DNA of 36,125 nucleotides from Flavobacteriaceae bacterium. Its GTDB lineage: Bacteria > Bacteroidota > Bacteroidia > Flavobacteriales > Flavobacteriaceae. Positions 22,968 through 31,800 of this stretch are shown here, piece by piece. Position 1 is the first letter of the stretch, and every line of letters begins with the position of its first letter. A model generated the notes under the pieces. It saw only the letters and a program-made list of their open reading frames with translations. It was not told the origin of the DNA and did not search any database. Where the stretch lies: the NCBI GenBank assembly GCA_029249225.1, contig JAQWHT010000079.1, forward strand, positions 1 to 36,125, written 5' to 3'. The translations under genes and the position numbers were made by a program.

Positions 22968-24206
22968 TTAAGACTTTTCATAATTTAAATAAGACAAAAC
23001 TTCTGCAACCACAAAAGTACTTCCACAAACCAACACCAAATCATTTAAAGCTGCCTTTGATTTTGCATATTCAAAAGAATCTTCGACTGACTCAAAATAA
23101 TTAAGCTTAAGTTGACTCTTCATCAAGTCTTCTTTTAGAATCTCCAAAGGGTAGGCCCTCTCTATATTTGGACTAGAGAGGTAAAATGTAGCCTCTTTTG
23201 GAAAAAGTGAAATTAATTCATTTACATTTTTACCTTTCACAAAACCTAATACAATATGCAATTCTTCATATCTCAAATCATTTAGTTGCTCCATTATTAA
23301 AGAGAGCCCCTCTTTATTATGGCCTACATCAAGCACTATTTCTGGTTTCTCGGATATACGCTGCCAGCGCCCTTGAAGCCCTGTATTCGTGATTACATTT
23401 TTTAGTCCTAGTCTTGTTGTTCTAGAGTTTACTTTTTGGTCTGAAAGCTGTTTAAGAGCGTTTAATGCGGTACGTATATTGTGCTCTTGATACCCTCCTT
23501 TCAAATCAGTTTCAAATTTCATATCCAAGGGTTTAGCAAAAAGTAAGGGTGCAGTATTACGCTTTGCAATTTGCTCAAAAACCCTTTGAGTTTCATCTTC
23601 TTTTTCTCCAATTACAACAGGAACTGAGGCTTTGATAATTCCTGCTTTTTCAGCAGCAATTTCAGGGCGAGTGGTTCCTAAAAAATCCATATGATCCAAC
23701 CCAATGTTTGTAATAACAGAAAGAACTGGAGTAATCACATTAGTTGCGTCCAATCGTCCCCCAAGACCAACTTCAACAACTGCATAATCTACTTTGTTCG
23801 TGTTAAAATAGGTAAATGCCAAACCAACGGTCATTTCAAAAAATGACGTCTTATGAGCTTCAAAATATGCTTTGTGATGATCGATAAATCGAATTACTTC
23901 TTCTTTCTCAATTTGTATGCCATTTATTTTAATCCGTTCTCTAAAATCCAGTAAATGAGGTGAGGTATAAAGACCTACTTTGTATCCTGAACTTTCTAAG
24001 ACCGATGCAATAAGATGAGAGGTTGAACCTTTCCCGTTAGTTCCTCCTACGTGAATCGATTTAAACAACTGATGAGGTTTGCCCAAATACGCATCAAGAT
24101 GTAGCATACTTTCTAGACCGGGCTTATATGCTGCTTTGCCTACTCTTTGATACATCGGAAGCTTTGAAAACATCCAATCTAAAGTGTCTTGATATGATTT
24201 CAACAC
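22968..24206 (-). CDS. folC: Bifunctional folylpolyglutamate synthase / dihydrofolate synthase FolC
   Basis: 412 residues. It adds glutamate to dihydropteroate and to reduced folates in the cytoplasm, using ATP. The P-loop GTNGKGS is at about 55-61 (HVGGTNGKGSTSHLI). YTSPHLLDFRERIKING, EVGLGGRLDATN, TNIGLDHMDFLG with AEKAGIIK (carbamylated Lys region) and VLDVGHNKEG are all diagnostic of the Mur-ligase fold. The start is GTG, overlapping the TAG stop of the TonB-like gene by one base (TAGTG), with GGAGAA just upstream inside that gene, so translation is coupled. Location at the end of the exbB-exbD-tonB cluster is common in Flavobacteriia. Confidence 0.96.
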   Translation of the reverse strand: MLKSYQDTLDWMFSKLPMYQRVGKAAYKPGLESMLHLDAYLGKPHQLFKSIHVGGTNGKGSTSHLIASVLESSGYKVGLYTSPHLLDFRERIKINGIQIEKEEVIRFIDHHKAYFEAHKTSFFEMTVGLAFTYFNTNKVDYAVVEVGLGGRLDATNVITPVLSVITNIGLDHMDFLGTTRPEIAAEKAGIIKASVPVVIGEKEDETQRVFEQIAKRNTAPLLFAKPLDMKFETDLKGGYQEHNIRTALNALKQLSDQKVNSRTTRLGLKNVITNTGLQGRWQRISEKPEIVLDVGHNKEGLSLIMEQLNDLRYEELHIVLGFVKGKNVNELISLFPKEATFYLSSPNIERAYPLEILKEDLMKSQLKLNYFESVEDSFEYAKSKAALNDLVLVCGSTFVVAEVLSYLNYEKS

Positions 24207-25060
24207 TATTCTCCTAATTTAAATTGAATAACGACAAAGCCTATCTGCTCTGCCGGAGCCTTACTATCAGGGAACCATTTATGAAGTAAGGCTGTTTTTT
24301 TTGCTGGATCCAATAAACATGGATGGGTATTGGTACTCCCTTTCACACCTGGCTCTGCTTGGATTACATCTCCACTGTTGTTTACTGTTATTCGGACAAC
24401 CACCGTCCCTTCCTGATTACAATCTTGTACAACTTTACCATTCGACTGAAGGTTTCTTCCATTTAGACCGTATCCTTTTCCTTGTCCTCCCAGTCCAAAA
24501 TTGTTATAATAACTGCTCGAATAAGGATTTCCCTCAAGCTTACCCTTATCGCCTTGAACCAAATCATCTCCTTCTCCCTGTGTAGCCTCGCCCTCTTCTG
24601 TCTTATTGTTCAACAAACTCGAAACGACACTTTTGGTCACTTCTGAAATTTTGGGAATCTCTTTGACAGGTTCGGGTTTTGAATCAGGCTCTGCAGTTTC
24701 TGTTATTGGCTGTTGAATCTTTTTTTCCTCATTCTTTTCAGGAACAGCAACAGTAGATTCCTTTTCTGTCAACACTTTTTTAATTGGTTCTGGAATTACC
24801 TCTTTAGGGGGTATAGTTACTTCTTTTTCAACTACTTCTTGAGGAGGATCGACTGCTTGCTCAACTGTTTGCACACTTTTTTTTGGTTGAACCTTTCCAT
24901 TGCCTTGAGCAAGAGTTCCAAAATTAACTTCCATACCGTAACTCACAGGTGGGTCATAGTAAGTAAGACCTAACATAAAAAAAAGGAGCAACAAGAGAGC
25001 AGCTACTAAAGCAGTGAGTCCCGCAGATTTTTTTTTATGTGGTGTGTCAAGCATTTTCAT
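24206..25060 (-). CDS. TonB/TolA-like energy transducer
   Basis: 284 residues. A short cytoplasmic tail is followed by one membrane helix (about 15-34). Residues about 55-150 form a Pro/Glu/Lys-rich linker (PPQEVVEKEV, PEPIKKVL, KPEPVKEIP) that can span the periplasm. A Gly/Asn-rich part (about 165-215) follows, then a C-terminal TonB/TolA-type domain (about 218-284: GTVVVRITVNNSGDVIQAEP, then GFVVIQFKLGE). Two cysteines (DCNQEG, HPCLLD) may form a disulfide in the periplasm. It lies 12 bp after exbD, so it should work with the ExbB/ExbD motor to energise outer-membrane receptors or, as a Tol variant, envelope integrity. Confidence 0.88.
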   Translation of the reverse strand: MKMLDTPHKKKSAGLTALVAALLLLLFFMLGLTYYDPPVSYGMEVNFGTLAQGNGKVQPKKSVQTVEQAVDPPQEVVEKEVTIPPKEVIPEPIKKVLTEKESTVAVPEKNEEKKIQQPITETAEPDSKPEPVKEIPKISEVTKSVVSSLLNNKTEEGEATQGEGDDLVQGDKGKLEGNPYSSSYYNNFGLGGQGKGYGLNGRNLQSNGKVVQDCNQEGTVVVRITVNNSGDVIQAEPGVKGSTNTHPCLLDPAKKTALLHKWFPDSKAPAEQIGFVVIQFKLGE

Positions 25061-25072
25061 TTCAGCTAGTCC

Positions 25073-25468
25073 TTAGGGGGTGTCAACGGCCAACACAACC
25101 TTGATCCCGTTTTTGTTTGCTAGATTCATCACATAGACAACTTCTTGAATAGCGACTTTTTGTTCAGCTCTCAATACTATTGAAGGAGTGTTGCCATTTC
25201 CTAGAGAGCTAATCAATCTAGATTCTAGGTTAGTTTTGGAGACTCGCTTCTCATTAACATAAAATCTACCTCTGTCAGTAATGGTTACTGCAACAGTATT
25301 CCTGTTTTCGGTTTTGCCTTCACCTTGAGGTAATTTTACTTCAATGGTGTTTAGCTGTTTGGCTAAGGTAGAGGCGATCATAAAAAAAATCAACAACAAA
25401 AATACCACATCTGTCATGGATGACATGTTGAATTCAGGTTTGATTTGATTTCTACCTTTCAGTTTCAT
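25073..25468 (-). CDS. ExbD/TolR family biopolymer transport protein
   Basis: 131 residues. One N-terminal membrane helix follows FNMSSMTDVVFLLLIFFMIAS, with the conserved proton-path Asp at residue 20. The periplasmic domain (about 45-131) has the usual ending YVMNLANKNGIKVVLAVD. It forms the rotating or gating part of the ExbB-ExbD proton channel that powers TonB-type proteins. It is 3 bp downstream of exbB and 12 bp upstream of the TonB-like gene. Exb and Tol versions cannot be told apart from sequence alone; the absence of tolB and pal nearby favours neither strongly. Confidence 0.93.
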   Translation of the reverse strand: MKLKGRNQIKPEFNMSSMTDVVFLLLIFFMIASTLAKQLNTIEVKLPQGEGKTENRNTVAVTITDRGRFYVNEKRVSKTNLESRLISSLGNGNTPSIVLRAEQKVAIQEVVYVMNLANKNGIKVVLAVDTP

Positions 25469-25471
25469 GAC

Positions 25472-26149
25472 TTAAGCCGGTTCGTTAAGTAAGTCTAAGA
25501 ACTCTAAACTTGAGGCTTCCATTTGATAAACAGCCTTATTAATTTTTACCACCAAATGGTTGTAGCAAATGTAGCCAAGGATCCCAACGATTAGCCCAGC
25601 CACAGTAGTGGTCATTGCAGTATAAAGTCCATCGGCTAATAACTGCATGTCTATGTTTCCTCCGGCATTTGAGATTTCAAAAATGGAAAGAATCATTCCG
25701 ATCACGGTTCCTAAGAAACCCAACATGGGTGCTGCACCAGATATTGTAGCCAAAATACTAATGTTTTTTTCAAGCTGATACACTTCTAAGCGTCCTGCAT
25801 TTTCTATGGCTGTGTTGATGTCATCCAACGGTCTCCCAATTCGAGAAAGCCCCTTTGATATTAAATGAGCTACAGGAACATTTTCTTGTATACACAATTG
25901 CTGCGCACCATCTAGTTTACCATTCATTACAAATGACCGGATTTGAGGCATAAAGTTTGGTGTTACTTTAACCGCAGAACGAATTGCAAACAACCTTTCA
26001 AAATAGATATAGGTCACAATTAAGAGAAGGACAAATAATAATCCAATAATAAGTTGGCCTCCTAAACCTCCATTATTTATTAGCTCGATTAAAGAGAGCG
26101 TTTTCTTTGTTTGCAAAGGAGCAGGGTCTTGAACATTAAAAAATACCAT
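25472..26149 (-). CDS. MotA/TolQ/ExbB family proton channel protein
   Basis: 225 residues. Three membrane helices lie at about 32-52, 130-155 and 175-198. The family core is clear: LEKNISILATISGAAPMLGF, LGTVIGMILSIFEIS and GLYTAMTTTVAGLIVGILGY, with the Thr-rich pore-lining segment. It assembles as a pentamer around ExbD. It starts 64 bp after nhaD and is followed by exbD, the tonB-like gene and folC in close order. A small CGAAAATTTCG palindrome sits in the 64-bp gap but has no T-run, so readthrough from nhaD is possible. Confidence 0.95.
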   Translation of the reverse strand: MVFFNVQDPAPLQTKKTLSLIELINNGGLGGQLIIGLLFVLLLIVTYIYFERLFAIRSAVKVTPNFMPQIRSFVMNGKLDGAQQLCIQENVPVAHLISKGLSRIGRPLDDINTAIENAGRLEVYQLEKNISILATISGAAPMLGFLGTVIGMILSIFEISNAGGNIDMQLLADGLYTAMTTTVAGLIVGILGYICYNHLVVKINKAVYQMEASSLEFLDLLNEPA

Positions 26150-26213
26150 AGGCTACGTCTTCTTTTTATATAGTATGAACGAAAATTTCGGTAAAAAATT
26201 CTTTCCTTAATCG

Positions 26214-27542
26214 TTATAGTACAAAATCACGAATAAGTACAAAAGTGATAAAACCGCCTAAAAACCCGACAAAAGCCAACCAAGCGATTTTTTTTAGATA
26301 CCAAAAAAAGTCAATTTTTTCCATTCCCATTGCAACAACCCCCGCAGCAGAACCGATAATAAGCATACTTCCACCAGTTCCAGCAGAATAAGCAATAAGG
26401 TGCCAAACTGGATCATCTGTCCCCTTAGAAAACATTCCCATACTTGCCGCTACCAACGGGACGTTATCAATAACTGCTGACCCAATACCAAACAATCCAA
26501 CTACTATATCGGTATTTGGAATGGTTTCATTCAACCCTTCAGCAAAATTGAATAACAACCCTAGTGATTCAAGTGCAGCTACAGCCAACAAGATTCCTAA
26601 GAAAAATAAGATACTCGGTAATTCTATTTTTGAGAGTGAGCGATGCACAGGACTGGCTGTCTGATGAGCGTCGCTCTCTTCATCAAAAGAAGTGATATTT
26701 ATTTTTGCTTTACTGAAAATTTCTGCAAATGTAGCAACTACTGCCAATGATAACATCATTCCAACATAGGGAGGAAGGTGTGTTAGCGTTTTAAAAACTG
26801 GGACAAAAACAATCGCAGACAAGCCTAAATACAACATCGTCCCACCTCGTTTATGAGTCTCTACTGTTAAATCTTCTTCGACCTCATCAATTTCGCCTTG
26901 AAAGGCTGGTAGCAACGTAGCTATTCCAACCGGTAGAACAAAACAAATAATCGAGGGAATAAGTACATAACTGATCAGTTTTAGGGTTGTGACCTTATCT
27001 CCAATCCAAGGCATAGTAGTCGTTACATCTCCAATTGGAGACCAGGCACCACCTGCATTTGCGCAAATGATAATAAGACCTGCAAACCATAATCGAGTAT
27101 CACGATTGTGAATAACCTTTTGAAGTATAGTGATCAATACAATCGTTGCAGTAAGGTTGTCTATGATTGCAGATAAAATAAATGCCAAAATTCCAAAAAT
27201 CCATAACAACCCTTTCTTACTCCTTGTTTTTATGAAGTTTTTAATGGTATAAAAGCCATTGAAATAATCAATAATTTCAACGATAGTCATCGCACCCAAA
27301 AGAAAAATAATAATCTCAGCTGTTTTTCCCAAGTGGTGGAGCAATATCTCATCAATATGCGAGGGTTCAAGTTCTTTGAGTTCGGTATTTACATCAAATA
27401 CAGGTAAATGAGCTAAAGAAATTATTGCCCACATTAAGGCCATCATTGCCAAGGCCGGGATCAATTTATCAACTTTTAAATTGTGTTCCAAGGTAATGGC
27501 TAAATATCCCAAAACAAATAGTGAAATAATAAGGGTCTCCAT
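26214..27542 (-). CDS. nhaD: NhaD-type sodium/proton antiporter
   Basis: 442 residues with about 11-12 membrane helices. It belongs to the ion transporter superfamily; the two inverted halves each carry an Asp-Asn motif in a broken helix: SAIIDNLTATIVL (Asp128-Asn129) and, near residue 360, SAVIDNVPLVAA. NAGGAWSPIGDVTTTMPW and YSAGTGGSMLIIGSAAGV are typical of NhaD. It expels sodium (or lithium) in exchange for protons, in line with a marine lifestyle. The middle loop (about 212-235) is acidic and cytoplasmic. It lies 48 bp after anmK in the same direction. Confidence 0.93.
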   Translation of the reverse strand: METLIISLFVLGYLAITLEHNLKVDKLIPALAMMALMWAIISLAHLPVFDVNTELKELEPSHIDEILLHHLGKTAEIIIFLLGAMTIVEIIDYFNGFYTIKNFIKTRSKKGLLWIFGILAFILSAIIDNLTATIVLITILQKVIHNRDTRLWFAGLIIICANAGGAWSPIGDVTTTMPWIGDKVTTLKLISYVLIPSIICFVLPVGIATLLPAFQGEIDEVEEDLTVETHKRGGTMLYLGLSAIVFVPVFKTLTHLPPYVGMMLSLAVVATFAEIFSKAKINITSFDEESDAHQTASPVHRSLSKIELPSILFFLGILLAVAALESLGLLFNFAEGLNETIPNTDIVVGLFGIGSAVIDNVPLVAASMGMFSKGTDDPVWHLIAYSAGTGGSMLIIGSAAGVVAMGMEKIDFFWYLKKIAWLAFVGFLGGFITFVLIRDFVL

Positions 27543-27590
27543 AAGTTTAAATTCGTTTAGGAGCTAAAATATAAAAACTCTATCGTTTAT

Positions 27591-28649
27591 TTATTTCTGA
27601 GGATAAAAAATCACTCCACTCGAATGATCTAAGGAACTTCCAGTGACTGAGGAAAGACAATTTACCTCATTTTCAATACGTAAAACACCTAAAAAAGCAA
27701 AAATTAAAGCTTCTTTAAAATCAATTATATCTGACTCCGGAAGAACAAAATTCGCATCACTAAGCTCTCTTAATAGCGAAATCAAATACTGATTGTATGC
27801 CCCACCTCCAGTAATCAAAACTTCTTCAAGCTCAGTAAAATTTTTTCCAATTTGCACTCCAATGTGTTGTGCATAGGTGTGCATTCGGTCTTCAACAGGA
27901 GATGAACTATACTGATCTAAAAGTGGAAAAACTTCTTTATTTACCCATTCTATACCAAGAGACTTTGGCCCTTTTTTACAATAAAAATCCAATGCATTTA
28001 AGCCATCGAATAGTTCCGGAATTAATTTTCCAGATTTAGCTATCATTCCCTCAGCATCAAAAGCTAAACCTTTTTCTTTAGCTAGCAGGTTAAAAACTGT
28101 ATTTACAGCACAAATATCATATGCGTTAACTTCAGATTCATATCCTTTTGAGACATTAGCGAAGCCACCTAAATTCAAACAAGCCGTATACGAATTAAAT
28201 AAATGTAAATCCCCTACAGGCACTAACGGAGCACCCTGACCTCCTAAACCAACATCTTGACTTCTAAAATCACAAATTACTGGAAAGTGAGTCAAACCAG
28301 ATAAGGCAGAAGTATTTCCTATTTGGTAGGTGATACCCTGTTCAGGTTGGTGAAAAACAGTATGACCGTGCGAACTAACAAAATCAATTCCATGAAGTCC
28401 ACTTGAAAAATTCAATATATGGTTTGCCAGTAGGCTAACGTATTTTTTTTCAATTTCTTTAATTATTTCAGGGGTTTGATCATGTAATTCTGCCAAAGTT
28501 TTTTTCCACTCAGGTGAGTAGGAATACGTATTGGCTTTCAAGAGTTCAAACTCCCATTTTTTCTTTTTCTCAAAAAGTACACATACCAAATCCAAACCAT
28601 CCAAAGAGGTTCCTGACATGGCTCCAATAACTGTATATTTTGTTTTCAA
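27591..28649 (-). CDS. anmK: Anhydro-N-acetylmuramic acid kinase AnmK
   Basis: 352 residues from TTG 28649. It recycles peptidoglycan by opening and phosphorylating 1,6-anhydro-MurNAc to MurNAc-6-phosphate in the cytoplasm. The first ATP motif VIGAMSGTSLDGLD sits at the N-terminus. HGHTVFHQP, GNTSALSG, VICDFRSQDVGLGGQGAPLVP and EVLITGGGAYNQ complete the ASKHA-fold signature. No ATG exists before the motif. The frame also opens at TTG 28661, but that codon is the end of a perfect TAnnTTTG element. A start at 28649 gives MKTKYTVIGAMSGTS, matching the family start, with a very short or absent leader. Confidence 0.93.
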   Translation of the reverse strand: MKTKYTVIGAMSGTSLDGLDLVCVLFEKKKKWEFELLKANTYSYSPEWKKTLAELHDQTPEIIKEIEKKYVSLLANHILNFSSGLHGIDFVSSHGHTVFHQPEQGITYQIGNTSALSGLTHFPVICDFRSQDVGLGGQGAPLVPVGDLHLFNSYTACLNLGGFANVSKGYESEVNAYDICAVNTVFNLLAKEKGLAFDAEGMIAKSGKLIPELFDGLNALDFYCKKGPKSLGIEWVNKEVFPLLDQYSSSPVEDRMHTYAQHIGVQIGKNFTELEEVLITGGGAYNQYLISLLRELSDANFVLPESDIIDFKEALIFAFLGVLRIENEVNCLSSVTGSSLDHSSGVIFYPQK

Positions 28650-28658
28650 ATCTAATTT

Positions 28659-28666
28659 CAAAAATA
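28659..28666 (-). promoter_or_regulatory. -7 promoter element for anmK
   Basis: On the minus strand TATTTTTG fits TAnnTTTG. Initiation about 5-7 nt downstream would be at 28652-28654, only a few bases before the proposed TTG start at 28649. Confidence 0.5.
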
Positions 28667-28719
28667 AGCTACTAAGGACGTAAAAATTAATTTTTACACA
28701 ATTTTTTAATTTATAAATA

Positions 28720-28769
28720 CGAATTCATATATGAATTTGAGCTTTGATTGCGAATTCATTAAGCGAATT
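28720..28769. promoter_or_regulatory. Repeated GAATTCAT palindromic sites between anmK and gltB
   Basis: A perfect 16-bp palindrome AATTCATATATGAATT (28722-28737) overlaps CGAATTCAT (28720-28728). The same 9-mer recurs at 28751-28759, and a shorter CGAATT at 28764-28769. The two 9-mers are 31 bp apart, about three helical turns, upstream of the gltB -7 element. This is what paired sites for a dimeric regulator would look like; the regulator is unknown. Confidence 0.45.
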
Positions 28770-28811
28770 GATTTTGACATCTCATTAATACAGTAGATAG
28801 AAATGGATTCT

Positions 28812-28819
28812 TATTTTTG
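28812..28819 (+). promoter_or_regulatory. -7 promoter element for gltBD
   Basis: TATTTTTG fits TAnnTTTG and lies 23 nt before the gltB ATG. No TTTG at the proper -33 distance, which would be consistent with activator dependence. Confidence 0.55.
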
Positions 28820-28842
28820 TATTCCTTCAAAAAAAACATCTT

Positions 28843-31800
28843 ATGCTGCCAGCAAAACAAGGATTATACAACCCTGAAAATGAACACGACAACTGTGGTG
28901 CGGGTTTTATCTGTAGCCTTCAAGGCAAAAAAACCAATGATATTATCCATAAAGCTCTTGATATTCTTGATAAACTCGAACATCGAGGTGCTGTAAGCGC
29001 TGATGGAAAAACAGGAGATGGCGCAGGAATATTGATAGAAATTCCACACGATTTTCTAATCTCTCAATGCGATTTTGAATTACCCGATTTACATCAGTAT
29101 GCTGTAGGAATGGTTTTCTTACCAAAGAAAGAAAATCAAAGAACTTATTGTATTGGGGTTTTCGAATCTGAAATAAAAAAACAAGGACTTAATATACTTG
29201 GATGGAGAAAAGTTCCAGTAAATCCTGATGTTATGGGGAGTATTGCTGCGCAAACTGAACCCTACATCATGCAGGTTTTTATTGATCGTGGAACTTCTGA
29301 AATGTCTGATCAAGAGTTCAATATCAAACTATTTTGCTCTCGTAAAATTGCGGAACACACTATATCCAATTCGAAGTTATCAGAGGCTTCGTATTTTTAT
29401 TTGCCTAGCCTTTCTACCCATACATTAATATACAAAGGCCTTCTTATCCCAGAAGATATCAAAGGATATTACAAGGATTTATCAGATCCTGCAGTTGTTA
29501 CCCGTCTGGCATTGGTTCACCAACGGTTCTCTACTAACACCTTCCCCACATGGGATTTAGCTCAACCGTTTCGATACATGTGTCACAACGGTGAGATTAA
29601 TACCTACCGAGGTAATGTTAGCAGAATGCAAGCACGAGAAGAACTTCTAGAAAGTGATTTCTTTGGCCCAGACATAAAAAAAATATTACCCGTAATCCTA
29701 CCCGGAAAATCAGATTCATCCTCAATGGATATGGTTGTTGAATTATTGCTTGCAACAGGGAGATCTCTTCCTGAAGTTATGATGATGCTTGTTCCTGAAG
29801 CATGGGAAAAACACGCATCAATGGATGAGGGTAAAAAAGCTTTTTATCAGTACAACTCCTGTATTATGGAACCTTGGGATGGACCCGCCTCAATTCCATT
29901 TACCGACGGAAAATTTATTGGAGCTTTATTGGACCGAAACGGTCTTCGCCCCTCAAGATACTCCGTTACTAAAGATGGATATGTGGTGATGTCTTCCGAA
30001 ACTGGTGTATTAGATATCGCACCAGAGAATATTGAACGTCATGGACGTTTAGAGCCAGGTAAAATGTTTTTAGTAAATATGGATGAAGGCCGTATCATTG
30101 AGGATGAAGAAATAAAAAAAGAGATCACCAGCAAACGGCCTTATCAAAAATGGTTGGATGAAAATCTTCTCCCTCTAAAAGATATCCCTTACCGAGGCAA
30201 CCTAACTCCAACAGAAGACGAAGGCTTTGAAACTCGTATGAGAATTTTTGGATATACCCAAGAAGACCTTAAAACTATCATTACTCCAATGAGTCTTCTA
30301 GGTAAAGAAGCTATTGGATCTATGGGAACAGACACTCCTTTGGCTGTATTATCTGAACGTCCACAATTACTGTATAATTATTTTAAACAGCTTTTTGCTC
30401 AAGTGACCAACCCCCCATTAGATGGGATTCGTGAAGAGATCGTAACAGATACTAGCCTGAGTGTTGGTAAAGAATTTAACCTCTTTGATATAACACCTTC
30501 TCAAGCAAAAAAACTAAGTATTCAAAACCCCGTGATTTCCAATGAGGATTTGGATAAAATAAAATTCATTGAACACCATGATTTTAAAGCTGAAACTATA
30601 TCGACTCTTTATGAGGTAAGCACAGGCCTAAACGGTCTTGAAAATGCTCTTGAAGACATGATCAAGTCCATAGAAAAAGCTGTAGATAAAGGAGCCAATA
30701 TTATTATTTTATCAGACCGTGGAGTTTCACCCTCAATGGCACCCATTCCGATACTTTTGTCAACCTCTCACACTCATCACGCATTCAAACGTTTAAAAAA
30801 GCGTTCGAAATTTGGAATCATTATTGAATCTGCTGAACCTAGAGAGCCACATCATTTTGCTCTACTTTTTGGTTATGGGGCGAGTGCGATCAATCCTTAC
30901 ATGGTGAATGAAATTATTATTCACCAAGCACAGCAGGGAAATATTTCCCTAGAAGCCAATTTAGCCATCGAAAATTTTAATAAAGCCATTGCAAAGGGTA
31001 TTGTTAAAGTAATGAACAAAATTGGGATTTCAACTCTGCATTCTTATCGTGGTTCTCAAATTTTTGAAGCCTTAGGATTGTCTGAAAAGTTCATCAATCG
31101 TTTCTTCTGTAATACTGCAACGCGTATCGAAGGTATTGGCCTTTATGAGATTGAAAAAGAAATTAACAGTCGCCATTCTAGAGCCTATGTTCATGAATCT
31201 AACTTAGGACTTCCTTTAGAGATTGGAGGAGATTACCGCTGGAGACGTGATGGAGAAGCACACGTAGTTAATCCGCAAACCATAGCCTCTTTACAACAAG
31301 CGGTTCGTCAAAACAAACCCGAAAGCTATAATGCTTTTGCCAAAATGATCAATGAACAAAATGAAAAACTGATGACTCTGAGAGGATTGTTTGAGTTCTC
31401 AAGTTTTGATCCTATTCCAGTTGATCAGGTAGAGCCTTGGACAGAAATCGTTAAAAGATTTAAAACTGGAGCCATGTCCTTGGGTTCTATTAGCCAAGAA
31501 GCCCACGAAAACCTCGCAATTGCCATGAATCGTATAGGAGGAAAAAGTAATTCAGGTGAGGGAGGAGAAGATGTTCGACGTTTTCAACCTGATCAAGATG
31601 GTAATTGGAAAAACTCTGCCATCAAACAGGTTGCATCTGGACGTTTTGGAGTTTCAAGTCACTATTTGAGTTCTGCAAAAGAGATTCAAATCAAAATGGC
31701 TCAAGGAGCTAAACCAGGTGAAGGAGGACAACTTCCAGGCCCAAAGGTGAATCCTTACATTGCATCGGTCAGAAATTCTACTCCTTACGTAGGTTTAATT

